Shown: one piece after another, positions 16,990 to 26,246 of the stretch
Layout of the letters: each line of letters opens with the position of its first letter
How positions within the stretch are numbered: the first letter of the stretch is position 1
Source of the DNA: Muribaculaceae bacterium
GTDB taxonomy: Bacteria > Bacteroidota > Bacteroidia > Bacteroidales > Muribaculaceae
Assembly: GCA_023667285.1 (NCBI GenBank)
Contig: JAMPAK010000001.1
Span: forward strand, 1,363,024-1,427,023
Length of the DNA: 64,000 nt
Direction of reading: 5' to 3'
Position numbers and translations under genes: made by a program
Notes under the pieces: model-generated
The model's database searches: none
The model's input: only the letters and a program-made list of their open reading frames with translations
What the model was told of the DNA's origin: nothing

Positions 16990-18824
16990 GCGACCGGCTT
17001 CCTGTCCAATACGCTCTATTTCCTGCTTAATCTCATCCTTTTTCTTACGGGTGTCATCGCAGTATTCGAGTTGGTTTGATACTATCACATGGTCGCTCTG
17101 CAGGGTGGCTCCGGTGAAGTGTGTAGCAATCGCTGCGAGATTCTTAGAGTCTGCATATAGACTGAACTCTACCTTCTTCTTCTCGTTGAAATCCAGTTTC
17201 AGCGTGATCTCCTTCCTATCCGCGCAGGGAATATTTTTCTTGACAATGACGCTCCATCCGAAGAAATCGTTTATCTCGACGAATGTTTTCTTCTGGTTTG
17301 CATCATCATATACCAGAGCGTTCTCAGCGACAACAGTCGGGATAAGGGTGTGGCGCTGTGTGTCGAGCACTACGCGGTCATACCATGCGTTGGGGATATT
17401 GATGAGCACACATCTTGTCTCCTGGATTCTGAAGCATTTTGGCGGGCGTTCCCTTTCTCTCATCCAGTCGAAAAGTTTGGATGAGTTTTCGTCTGTCGTG
17501 AGCCTGTGGAAAAGTCTATTCACCTCCGGTCTTTCTCCGGGTTCCATTGCGGCGTTCTCGACCTTGTCTTTGAGATAATCCTCAATCTCCACGCCGGTGG
17601 TGTTGAAGTAATCGCAGAAAAGTTTTCTGATTTCCTCTCTGCTAACAATCATATTCTTCAGATACTTCTGAGCCTCAGCCTTCTCTGTCACATACAGGTC
17701 CCTCACGCCGTTCCATTTCCTTATCTGGCCCAGCATGGCGCGTATGAGCATGTGGTCTTTTCTCATTGATTCGGATATGCCATCCTTGTCAAACATGGCT
17801 CCGACGACTTCAGCCCTCTTCCGGAAGTCGTCCGGACTTCCTTTCTTTGGTGAGAAGAAGAATCTGACGGAACCTTTGAAGAAAGGATGAACCTCAGCCT
17901 CCACGAAGGCCTTTTCCCAGTCTGGGTTGAAGTCATCGTTGTCATCAAACATCTCCCTGGCTTTCTCGATTTCCTCGACAGCCTGACGGTTGTTCTCGTT
18001 GGCTGTGCTGATGCTTCGATAGAAATTGGCGGTGATTGAGCCATCACGACGTGACAGTCTGGACATTAAACTGATCACGTCGGCAGTGACCTCCTCACCC
18101 TCGATGAGGGTGTTCTCAATTATATTTGACAACACTCTCAACATGCGCTTGAAATTATCCTTCACACACTTGTCATCAAAACCTTTTCCGTCAGGAACTG
18201 ATTCAATGAACTCGGTCAGAGCACCAAACGCCACTCTGTGGGCCAATGTGTACTCACTGTCTCTGAAGTCAAAGTCCCTAAGGTTCCCGTTAGGATCTTT
18301 CCTGATTTCTCCCAGGATGAAATCCTCATATTTGAGCAAGGTCTCAAGCACCTTATAGATATTCCTCATCATTCCGTCAGAGGATTCCATCACCTTCTCA
18401 TATTTCTCCCAGCTCTTGAGGCGGGTCAGGGCATCATCCCTCTCAACGTCCCTGTAGAAGAATGTCCTTACCTCTTTCAGTTTGTTGTTGAGCGCGGCCT
18501 GGGTGAAGAAATAACGATTGAAAAATCTGAGATTGTGAGGCGCTGCTGACCGTCGATCACCTCATAGCACTCTCTATCCTCTCCGTCAATCAGTCTCTTA
18601 CATTTGGTCACGATTAGTGGCTGCAGGCTGTAGAACGACTCCTTAGGCTTGTCCTTTTTAATGGCAAACTCAAGCAGGTCGTTGCACAGGTCGGTCACCT
18701 GGTTGCGCCCCCATCTGTAGCCGCGCTGGTAGTCCGGGATATAGAAAAGGCGTCCATCAAGCAGCTCCTCAATGGCCACCTGCCTGATTTCGTTGCACTG
18801 CAGTTGTGCCTCAGATGTTTCCAT
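16975..18824 (-). pseudogene. DUF262 (GmrSD-type) protein gene interrupted by one frameshift
   Basis: The N-terminal part (ATG at 18824) is a clear DUF262 domain: FYIPDYQRGYRWG, YSLQPLIV, and the nucleotide-handling motif VIDGQQRLT. Just after it the frame closes (stop near 18477), while a -1 frame carries on as LRFFNRYFFTQAALNNKL and runs without a stop for a further 500 or so codons to 16975. One missing base between about 18521 and 18536 restores QQRLT-x-LRFF, a good DUF262 continuation. The restored protein would be about 617 residues. DUF262 proteins act in type IV restriction of modified phage DNA (GmrSD) and related defence. The C-terminal half is charged, lacks an HNH motif that I can see, and is not recognised. 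Alternative: sequencing error in an intact gene. Confidence 0.7.
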
Positions 18825-18864
18825 GTTGCAAATACAGTCAGTTTCGTTTACCAAAGCATCTACG

Positions 18865-19620
18865 TTAGGGCAGGAGCGTATCGGTAATGATATAGTCTAC
18901 TTTGAGAGTCTTGGCCTCCTCCGGGTCGTTGACGGTCCATACAGCTATCTTGAGCCCTGCGTCATGATACATTTTCTCACACTCCGGGGTCAGGAGGGTT
19001 TTCTCGAGGTCGATGTTCAGACCGCGCTCCTTACACCATTCAAAACTCTCGGCCCACTTCTTCTCGGTCTGAAACATGATTGGTAACGCGGGATATTTCG
19101 ACATGAGATACTCCACGTAAGACGGTTCAGAGGTAAGCACCAACACATTTTCAGGTGCTGAGACCTCGTCTATGAGCGCTGCCAGACGGTCGAGGCTTGA
19201 GAAGGTCACATCCTTCGGGAACTTCTTGAGATGCAGCACAGCTGTGGCTCCTCCGTCTCGACATATCTCCAGAAATTCAGCAACTGTGCTGATTCCCCCG
19301 GTGTATGTCACGGAGTCCTCGCGTGTCTGGGTATATTTCTCGGCCTTGAGGTCGTCATAATTCGACTCCTCCACCTTCAGAGAGCCGCCCAGGCGGGCAG
19401 TCTTGCCGTCGTGAGAGGTGACAAGCACAGAGTCTGCCGTAGTACGCACATGCCCCTCGATCATCTTGAACCCGCGTTTCACAGCCTCGCGATAGGCTTC
19501 AACTGAGTTCTCCACGCCACCGGCACAGCCTCTACGTCCTATAAGCACAGGCTCAGCCGCCATGATTACAGATGCCCCCGCTAAAATCGCAGCGGTCATC
19601 ACGGATAAAATCTTTTTCAT
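18865..19620 (-). CDS. glycerophosphodiester phosphodiesterase-fold protein with altered active site
   Basis: 251 residues with a signal peptide (about 1-22). The GDPD framework is clear: ENSVEAYREAVKRG, MIEGHVRTTADS, TSHDGKTARL, and the C-terminal IAVWTVNDPEEA. Several key residues differ from the family pattern: the first catalytic His (HRG) is R29 (GRRG), the metal-binding Asp of IExD is H57 (IEGH), and the Glu of IEIK is H130 (LHLK). E55 and H70-D71 remain. It may be a pseudoenzyme or bind a different metal; that is inference. The ATG overlaps the hemW stop by 4 nt, so it is the last or next-to-last gene of that operon. Confidence 0.8.
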   Translation of the reverse strand: MKKILSVMTAAILAGASVIMAAEPVLIGRRGCAGGVENSVEAYREAVKRGFKMIEGHVRTTADSVLVTSHDGKTARLGGSLKVEESNYDDLKAEKYTQTREDSVTYTGGISTVAEFLEICRDGGATAVLHLKKFPKDVTFSSLDRLAALIDEVSAPENVLVLTSEPSYVEYLMSKYPALPIMFQTEKKWAESFEWCKERGLNIDLEKTLLTPECEKMYHDAGLKIAVWTVNDPEEAKTLKVDYIITDTLLP

Positions 19621-20732
19621 ACTATTATCATTTTAAGGATTATCTGATTTGAAAGGAGCCATCGCTCCTCCGGAATCCTGAGGCTGCCTGACGGTGTCCG
19701 TGTAAGATCGCCCACGGATAGGAGTCTCGGATAGTCTGACTCGAATGCGAGTCTTATATGTGAGCCGAACTGATGGCTGACACTCTCCGGGTCAATCCCG
19801 GTGGATGTGCGCAGTGAGGTCATCAGCAGGTCGTTGAATCGGTTGTTCTCATCCTCCTCCTCGACCACATGGACCCCACGGCCCCCTTTCTTCAAGTATT
19901 CGTGGAGGTTGGAGGGATTATATCCTCGGGCTCCATTGAAAAACGAGTGGGCGCCGGGTCCGAGACCGATGTAGGGGGTCTCATTCCAGTAGCCTGAATT
20001 ATGCACGGCACGACATCCGGCGAGCGCAAAGTTAGAGATTTCATAATGCTCATATCCGGCCCTGCGTGTGGCCTCACAGAGATAGCCATACATTTCAGCG
20101 ACTGTCTCTTCTGCAGCCTCCTTAACCTTTCCTTTGCTGAGCATCACGCCCAGACGTGTCTGAGGCTCGTAGCTCAGCAGATAAGCCGACAAATGCTCCG
20201 GGCGAAGGTCAAGCAGCATGTCGAGAGAGCGTCGCCACGACTCAACGGATTGTCCCGGGAGGCCATAGATCAGATCGAGCGAGAGATTGTCAATGCCACC
20301 CTCACGCAGAGTTCTCACAGCCTCCACAGCCTCAGCAGCCGTGTGGCGCCTCCCTATAAAACGTAGTTGCTCATCGTCGAGCGACTGGATCCCCATGCTC
20401 ACCCTGTCGACCCCAAGTTCTATGATTCCGGCAACCCACTCTGGTGTCACATCCTCAGGGTTAGCCTCGATGGTAAACTCTTCGAGCCTCTCAGGGAGGT
20501 GCAGCCCCCTGATGAGACGGACCAGCAGTGGCAGGGGCAGCGATGATGGAGTCCCCCCTCCGAGATAGACCGTGGATGGGGCAAACTCCTCAGGACAGCG
20601 CTCATCTCTCTCCTGCAACACAGCCTCGACCCAGCTCTCCATCCATTCGCTGCGAGGCGTGGAATAGAAGTCGCAATATGCACACTTGGCGTGGCAGAAT
20701 GGGACATGGACATATAGCATGGCGGAGGTCAT
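19617..20732 (-). CDS. hemW: radical SAM protein HemW (heme chaperone, HemN-like)
   Basis: 371 residues. The radical-SAM cysteines are C13, C17, C20 in PFCHAKCAYCDFYS, preceded by YVHVPF. The blocks YLGGGTPS, EANPED, SMGIQSLDDEQL, GRRHTA and DLIYGLPGQ are those of HemW, once annotated as oxygen-independent coproporphyrinogen oxidase but shown in other bacteria to be a heme-binding chaperone. Both ends show 4-nt overlaps: with the addB-like gene (20729-20732) and the GDPD-like gene (19617-19620). An internal Met at residue 5 is a possible alternative start. Confidence 0.93.
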   Translation of the reverse strand: MTSAMLYVHVPFCHAKCAYCDFYSTPRSEWMESWVEAVLQERDERCPEEFAPSTVYLGGGTPSSLPLPLLVRLIRGLHLPERLEEFTIEANPEDVTPEWVAGIIELGVDRVSMGIQSLDDEQLRFIGRRHTAAEAVEAVRTLREGGIDNLSLDLIYGLPGQSVESWRRSLDMLLDLRPEHLSAYLLSYEPQTRLGVMLSKGKVKEAAEETVAEMYGYLCEATRRAGYEHYEISNFALAGCRAVHNSGYWNETPYIGLGPGAHSFFNGARGYNPSNLHEYLKKGGRGVHVVEEEDENNRFNDLLMTSLRTSTGIDPESVSHQFGSHIRLAFESDYPRLLSVGDLTRTPSGSLRIPEERWLLSNQIILKMIIV

Positions 20733-23716
20733 CTTGGGTTGCGTCGGCAGATTTCCTTGAAAGAGCAGAAACGGCAGTTATGGTCGTTGGGAGCCTGCGT
20801 GAACGGGACTTGTGGGTCAAACATCTGAGTGATGACATCGGCAAACCTTTGCATGAACTCATCGTTGAGTGTACGGTAGTCTTCAAAAGGCGCCCGCTGG
20901 TAGCTCAGGGAGTTGAGGCCCTTGGTAGAGATTGACGCGAAGCGATATATCATTGGCTGGATACGCCCCTCATATCTTGTCTTTCGCGCATAGGCATTGC
21001 AATAGAAGAAAAGTTGCAATATGGCTTTTCGGCGGTCAGAGAGGGTATTGTCGAAGAGCTGGTCGATGTCAGAGAATGACGTCAAGTCGCCTCCCGTCTT
21101 ATAGTCGACTATCCTTTGCCAGCCCTGCGAGGCCACGCCATAGTTGCCCTCTGGATAGACGCGGTCTATACGGTCGATATACTGACAGATGTTGATGCTG
21201 AGACCGGGTCTCACCTCAAAAACGCCTTCCACCTTATGCTCTCCGTCTATGAAGTCGAAAGGTGCATATTTTCGCTCCTCTTTGAGCATCAGGCCGATGA
21301 AATGGCGCATCACCTTCCCCAGCACTCTCGCCTCACCCATAAGGGGAGTGGTGTCACCCTCCTCGCGGCGGTTGAAGCGCTCATTGACAACCTGAGTGAT
21401 GAGTGTGTCGAGCGCCGCGCTGTTCTTGAGGATGCGGTCTATTATCTCAGGTGTCACCTTGACCTCAGTGGCATCGCCGCGCAGCCCCTTGTAGATTCTT
21501 TCAGCCACCTCGTGGAGGATTGAGCCATAGGTGGCGGAGTCCATGTAGTCTATCACCTCCTCATCCAGGTCAAGACCGCAGATCCGCTTAAGATAGAACG
21601 AGAGGGGACAGTTGATATAATCGTTGATTGATGAGGCAGACAGGGTTCTCCCACCGGGGCGCGTAAACTCCGCCAGGCGCTCCATCATCTCAGGGGTCTT
21701 GGGGATAGATATGCTCACCTCATCAGGAAGACTCATTTCAAACGAGTCGAGTGTATGGCTCACATTGGCCTGAGGAAACAGATAGAGCAACTGGGCTATG
21801 TAGCGCGACATCTCTGAACTCTTCCCTCCGGAATTGCGGGCATCGTAGAGCATCACCACCCGTGATGCTCTCGAGATGAGGCGATAGAAATAGTAGGCAT
21901 AGATTGACTCCTGATAGTCGGCAGTCGCCATGCCATAAGCCTTGCGCAGTGTGTCGGGGATGAACGAGCGTGTGAAGTGCTTGCGTGGGAATATGCTCTC
22001 GTTCATTGAGAGGAAGATGATGTTATCGAAGTCAAGTGCGCGTGTTTCAAGCACACCCATCACCTGTAGTCCTGTCAGCGGCTCACCGTCAAGATTGGCG
22101 GCCGCGCCCACGATGGCCTTACGCAGCAGTTGGATGAAGGTAGTGTCCCTCATCTCTATTTGGTGACGCCTGACAGCGCTGTTAAGGTCATTGAGAGCCT
22201 CAAGACAACACTCTATATAATAAGCCTCAATGTCGGTCACAACACGCTGAGGCTCCGGAACATCCCCCTCGGAGCTTATCTCTACATCGTCCATGGGTGC
22301 GATGGCATCGAGGAGCGATGTGAGGAGAGTGTGGAAATATTTGTTGACAGCCTCAGGCGAGTTGTTGTCTGTGATAGGGGTGAAGATATAATCTATCTCA
22401 GGGGCCGCATCTATCGCTATGGTTGACGACACCATGTATAGGCGGCGGTCATTGATCATGTGCATGATGCGGTCACATCCTTCACGACAGATGCGTCTCA
22501 CTAGCGGATGTGATATGATGGTCTTGACATCCTCGAAGAAGAATTCCCACTCCGTGCCGTTGAAATGGGCGCGTGTGTGCATTGAGACCACAGCGCCGAT
22601 GAACGAGGAGAACGATGTGGAGCGCAACGGCAGACCCATTGTGACGTTGAGCGGCGACAGCGTCGGAGGCACAGCGTGGATCATCGGGATGAGCAGTCCC
22701 TCGTCTGGGAGCACCACTGCGGTGGAGATGGCGTCCTTAGGGTCGGGGATGGCTCCATTGTCAACCCAGCCCTTCAATATTCTTCCTGCTGCCTTGGCCT
22801 GGCCGACACCGGAGGGGATTCCCTTGACAGTGATTTCAGGGAAGCCGAGGTTCTCCTCGGGGAGGGGATAGAGCGAGGGAAACGACTTCATGTTTCGTTT
22901 GAGAAAACGGGCGGCGCGGTTGCCACGGTCGGTAAACACTGGCGACGCCATGTCCCAGTAGAAGTCTGCCACACCGCGTGCCTTTAGATTCTCCATCATC
23001 CTGAGTTCACAGAGACTCAGTACATTGAAGCCGATGAAGATGTATCTGCGATAGGGGAGAGAGGAGGAGGGGAGTGTGCGCAGTCTCTCGACGGCCTCGC
23101 GTGACATCATGCCCTGTGTCCCTGTCCCGCGGCTGCGCAAGGCCGCGGTGAAGCGGTGGTATAGGGGAGCCAGCACTTCCCACAGTTTCAGGAAACGCTT
23201 CTCAAGGTCGGTGGGATTGTCGTAGTGCAGATGGTTCCAGAACTGGTCAGGAGACACCTCCTCAAACTCCGCGCCCCAGTAGCGCGCCAGGACTTCCTTC
23301 TGCTCAGGAGTGAGATAGTTGGAGCTCACCTCCCGATAGCGCTTGAGGTTCACAAAGAGTTTCTCTGGGTCGACAAGGTCGCGGTCCACGTCATTGAAGT
23401 CGCTCAGTATCATCTCGCCCCAGAAGAGAAACCGGTCAAAGTCGGCTATATCGCCGCTGAGTCCACGATATTCATTGTAGAGCGTGAAGAGCTGATCGAG
23501 CCTGGTTGCCTCGACAAGGGTGGAGAGTTCGCTGGTGATGTCGCTCACTGTGGCGATGGCCGGAAGGAACAGAGGCTTCCCCTTGGCGAGCTGGATGAGC
23601 CAGTGACGGAAAAATACGCCTGAGCGCTTGTTGGGGAAGACGAAGCAATAGTCCATCATCGCCTCCGCCTCATGCTCAAGATAGATCCTTGCCACCTGTT
23701 TCAGGAAAGGTTCCAT
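20729..23716 (-). CDS. AddB-like PD-(D/E)XK nuclease / inactivated helicase subunit
   Basis: 995 residues. The C-terminal nuclease has GSILHEVAERIY and the catalytic D871-x-K873 in RIVDYKTGG. Iron-sulfur cysteines typical of AddB are present: one in DYINCPLSFY (about residue 700) and C981, C984, C990 in CRFCSFKEIC. The long N-terminal part is the inactive helicase-like scaffold (no Walker A seen). With an AddA helicase-nuclease it would process double-strand breaks for recombination; addA is not in the window. Next to holB (14 nt away) and hemW (4-nt overlap) in a housekeeping operon. Confidence 0.88.
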   Translation of the reverse strand: MEPFLKQVARIYLEHEAEAMMDYCFVFPNKRSGVFFRHWLIQLAKGKPLFLPAIATVSDITSELSTLVEATRLDQLFTLYNEYRGLSGDIADFDRFLFWGEMILSDFNDVDRDLVDPEKLFVNLKRYREVSSNYLTPEQKEVLARYWGAEFEEVSPDQFWNHLHYDNPTDLEKRFLKLWEVLAPLYHRFTAALRSRGTGTQGMMSREAVERLRTLPSSSLPYRRYIFIGFNVLSLCELRMMENLKARGVADFYWDMASPVFTDRGNRAARFLKRNMKSFPSLYPLPEENLGFPEITVKGIPSGVGQAKAAGRILKGWVDNGAIPDPKDAISTAVVLPDEGLLIPMIHAVPPTLSPLNVTMGLPLRSTSFSSFIGAVVSMHTRAHFNGTEWEFFFEDVKTIISHPLVRRICREGCDRIMHMINDRRLYMVSSTIAIDAAPEIDYIFTPITDNNSPEAVNKYFHTLLTSLLDAIAPMDDVEISSEGDVPEPQRVVTDIEAYYIECCLEALNDLNSAVRRHQIEMRDTTFIQLLRKAIVGAAANLDGEPLTGLQVMGVLETRALDFDNIIFLSMNESIFPRKHFTRSFIPDTLRKAYGMATADYQESIYAYYFYRLISRASRVVMLYDARNSGGKSSEMSRYIAQLLYLFPQANVSHTLDSFEMSLPDEVSISIPKTPEMMERLAEFTRPGGRTLSASSINDYINCPLSFYLKRICGLDLDEEVIDYMDSATYGSILHEVAERIYKGLRGDATEVKVTPEIIDRILKNSAALDTLITQVVNERFNRREEGDTTPLMGEARVLGKVMRHFIGLMLKEERKYAPFDFIDGEHKVEGVFEVRPGLSINICQYIDRIDRVYPEGNYGVASQGWQRIVDYKTGGDLTSFSDIDQLFDNTLSDRRKAILQLFFYCNAYARKTRYEGRIQPMIYRFASISTKGLNSLSYQRAPFEDYRTLNDEFMQRFADVITQMFDPQVPFTQAPNDHNCRFCSFKEICRRNPR

Positions 23717-23730
23717 GGGATTAGTCTGGG

Positions 23731-24870
23731 TCAGTTCTTGATGAGGATGATCATCTTTATGGCAAAGTCGAAGTTGACAATCTTGCCATTGGCGTTGCCG
23801 GCTATGTCTGCGGCGGCACGATCCATGGCAGCTACGATGCGTTCGGCATTGCCCTCATGTATGAAACGTGCGAAGTTGCGGCTGAATTGTGCCTCATCGC
23901 GTGTGAGGTAGGAAATTTCAGGCAGTTTGAAGTTATATATGAAGTTCTCGCGGATGAGACGTGTGCAGTAGGCATAGAATCTCACCTCGCCGTCTCGCCC
24001 CAGGTCGGCCACATCGTCGCTCCAACGGCGCAGCTCAGCCACGTCACGTTTATAAGCCAGGCGCATCAGCCTCACGAAGAGGTCGAAATACATCCTTGAG
24101 ACAGAGGTGGCATCGACACTGCGCAGGGCGTCGTTCATGTTTCCGGCGGCTATGTGAGCGTTGGCCATGGCATCCTGAGGCTCCATGGAGAGACTGCTCT
24201 CGAGCATGGAGGCTATAGCCGAGTCGGGGAGACGGGTCATCTCCACGGGTTGGCATCGAGAGCGGATTGTGGGCAAGATGGCTGAGGCCTCGTCGCTCAC
24301 AAGCACAAAGAATGTCCCGGGCTGGGGCTCCTCGATGAGTTTCAGAAGTTTGTTGGCTGTCTGCTCGTTCATCTTCTCAGGGAGCCATATTATGGTAGCC
24401 TTGACATCCGAGCGTCCGGCAGTCATGGCGAGACTGCGCTCCAGTGCCTCGCTCTCATAGACATAGATGACGGGCTGGGCATTTTTCTTGTCGACGGCAC
24501 GGCCTATCGCTGTGGCCCAGCGCTCAAAGTCCATGTAGGGCGATGTGGAGGTGAACTTCTTGAATTCCTCCATGAAGTCGGCCGACACAGGGGTCTTGAA
24601 CTTGTCTGTTTTCACCACGGGGAAGACATAGAGGGTGTCGATATGGCTGAACGATTCGTGCTGCAGGCATGACTTGCAGCGGCCACATGGCTCGCCTTCA
24701 GGAGTGCGGTCAGTGCAGTGGATATACTGCACCAATGCACGGGCCATCATGAATTTCCCTGTGCCTGAGGGACCATGGATGAGGAGGGCGTGAGGCAGAC
24801 GGTTGTCATCAACCATGGCCCGCAGCCTCTCCTTCACGTTTTCATGACAAGGGATATCGGAGAATTTCAT
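23731..24870 (-). CDS. holB: DNA polymerase III delta-prime subunit
   Basis: 379 residues from the ATG at 24870 (MKFSDIPCHENV). I chose this start because it matches the family N-terminus and overlaps the transporter stop by 4 nt (ATGA); an upstream ATG at 24918 lies inside the transporter gene. The Walker A motif is GPSGTGK (33-39), the zinc module is C52, C62, C65, C68, and the sensor region RSRCQPVEM is present. As part of the clamp loader it helps place the beta clamp on DNA. Ends 14 nt before the addB-like gene. Confidence 0.92.
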   Translation of the reverse strand: MKFSDIPCHENVKERLRAMVDDNRLPHALLIHGPSGTGKFMMARALVQYIHCTDRTPEGEPCGRCKSCLQHESFSHIDTLYVFPVVKTDKFKTPVSADFMEEFKKFTSTSPYMDFERWATAIGRAVDKKNAQPVIYVYESEALERSLAMTAGRSDVKATIIWLPEKMNEQTANKLLKLIEEPQPGTFFVLVSDEASAILPTIRSRCQPVEMTRLPDSAIASMLESSLSMEPQDAMANAHIAAGNMNDALRSVDATSVSRMYFDLFVRLMRLAYKRDVAELRRWSDDVADLGRDGEVRFYAYCTRLIRENFIYNFKLPEISYLTRDEAQFSRNFARFIHEGNAERIVAAMDRAAADIAGNANGKIVNFDFAIKMIILIKN

Positions 24871-26213
24871 TTGAATTGCCAGATAAGGATGAGGAGAATC
24901 AGGGGAGAGGCCACCCATTTGACGATGAATCTGATGACACTATAGGCCCATGAGTGGAGCGCGCCTCCATTGGTGAGCTGGTTGCTGAAGAAACGCTCAG
25001 GCGCCACCCAGCCCATATATATGCAGAGGAAGATGCCTCCGAGGGGGAGCATGATGTTTGTGGCCACTGTGTCAAGAAAGTCAAAGATGGTAAGTCCGCA
25101 GATGGTGAATCCGCTCCAAACGCCCACGGACAGTGAACATATGGGGCTTAGAATCAGCAACGGGAGGCACACCCACAGACAGGCGGCACGGCGAGACACC
25201 CGATAGCGTGTCTTCACAAACGACACCGATACCTCCGCCAGTGATATGGTCGATGTGAATGCTGCAACAGTGAGCAGCAGGAAGAAAAGCGCCGACCACC
25301 ACTGCGTCCCGCCCATCTGCGCGAATATCTCAGGAAGGGTGACAAACACCAGAGCCGACCCCGCCAGATTGCTGTCCTGAAGACCGAAAGTCATCACGGC
25401 GGGAAATATTATGACACCCATCAGCACGGCCACCATGAGGTCGAGCAGCGACACGGTCACTGCAGTCTTGGTGAGCCTGGTGGTCGATGGATAGTAACTT
25501 GCATATGTGACAAGGATACCCATGGCTAGACTGAGCGAGAAGAAGGCCTGGCCGAGTGCATTGATGATGGTCGAGGGACCTACATTGCTGAAGTCGGGGC
25601 TGAGGAAGAACTTCAGGCCCTCTACGGCTCCCGGCAGACTCAACGACACGCCGCAGAACACCAGCAGAAGCACGAACAGCACCGGCATCAAGATGTTGGA
25701 GATACGCTCTATCCCCTTCTCAACTCCTCGCAACAGCACCACGAGGTTTCCGGCTATCATGGCGACGGTCATGGCTATCGGCCGCCATGTCCCTGTGATA
25801 TAGCTCCCCATCGCGTCCTTGAAGGCTGTCTCCCCTTCACCGGCGCGGTCATAGAGACCACCGGTGATGGACTGGACCAGATACTCAAGCGTCCACCCTG
25901 ACACCACCATATAGAACGACAATATAAGGTAGGAGGCCAGGACTGCGAGGGCTCCCGTGAGCCACCAGCCATTGCGCCCGGGTGTCACCTTGCGGTAGAC
26001 GTCAATGACATTTGAGTCTCCGCCCCGGCCCAGTGCGAACTCCGCGGTCATCACCGGGATACCCAGAAGGAGTATGCAGCATATGTAGATCAGAAGAAAG
26101 ACGGCGCCCCCGTTGGCCTGTGCCTCGGCCGGGAAACGCCACACATTGCCCAGCCCTACGGCCGACCCGACCGTGGCTGCGACAACACCTATTTTTGAAC
26201 TGAATTTCGGCAT
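24867..26213 (-). CDS. sodium-dependent transporter, NSS/SNF family
   Basis: 448 residues with about eleven to twelve membrane helices. The signature SKIGVVAATVGSAVGLGNVW followed by RFPAEAQANGGAVF is that of bacterial neurotransmitter:sodium symporters (LeuT/MhsT type), which import amino acids with Na+; the actual substrate cannot be told. The gene starts 33 nt after the Crp/Fnr-type gene and overlaps holB by 4 nt, so it probably belongs to the same transcript. Ends abruptly after the last helix (ILIWQFK), normal for this group. Confidence 0.92.
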   Translation of the reverse strand: MPKFSSKIGVVAATVGSAVGLGNVWRFPAEAQANGGAVFLLIYICCILLLGIPVMTAEFALGRGGDSNVIDVYRKVTPGRNGWWLTGALAVLASYLILSFYMVVSGWTLEYLVQSITGGLYDRAGEGETAFKDAMGSYITGTWRPIAMTVAMIAGNLVVLLRGVEKGIERISNILMPVLFVLLLVFCGVSLSLPGAVEGLKFFLSPDFSNVGPSTIINALGQAFFSLSLAMGILVTYASYYPSTTRLTKTAVTVSLLDLMVAVLMGVIIFPAVMTFGLQDSNLAGSALVFVTLPEIFAQMGGTQWWSALFFLLLTVAAFTSTISLAEVSVSFVKTRYRVSRRAACLWVCLPLLILSPICSLSVGVWSGFTICGLTIFDFLDTVATNIMLPLGGIFLCIYMGWVAPERFFSNQLTNGGALHSWAYSVIRFIVKWVASPLILLILIWQFK

Positions 26214-26246
26214 CAGCGATGAGGGAGAGCGTGTGTTTTCAGGTGT

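Noticed and set aside
18477..18545. Programmed -1 frameshift in the DUF262 gene
   Set aside because: The T5 run would allow slipping, but no classical slippery heptamer or downstream structure is evident, and the shifted product (QQRLTISDFFNRY) fits the family less well than a one-base repair.
24871..24918. Longer holB start
   Set aside because: The additional residues lie within the transporter gene and do not match the family; the ATGA overlap marks 24870.
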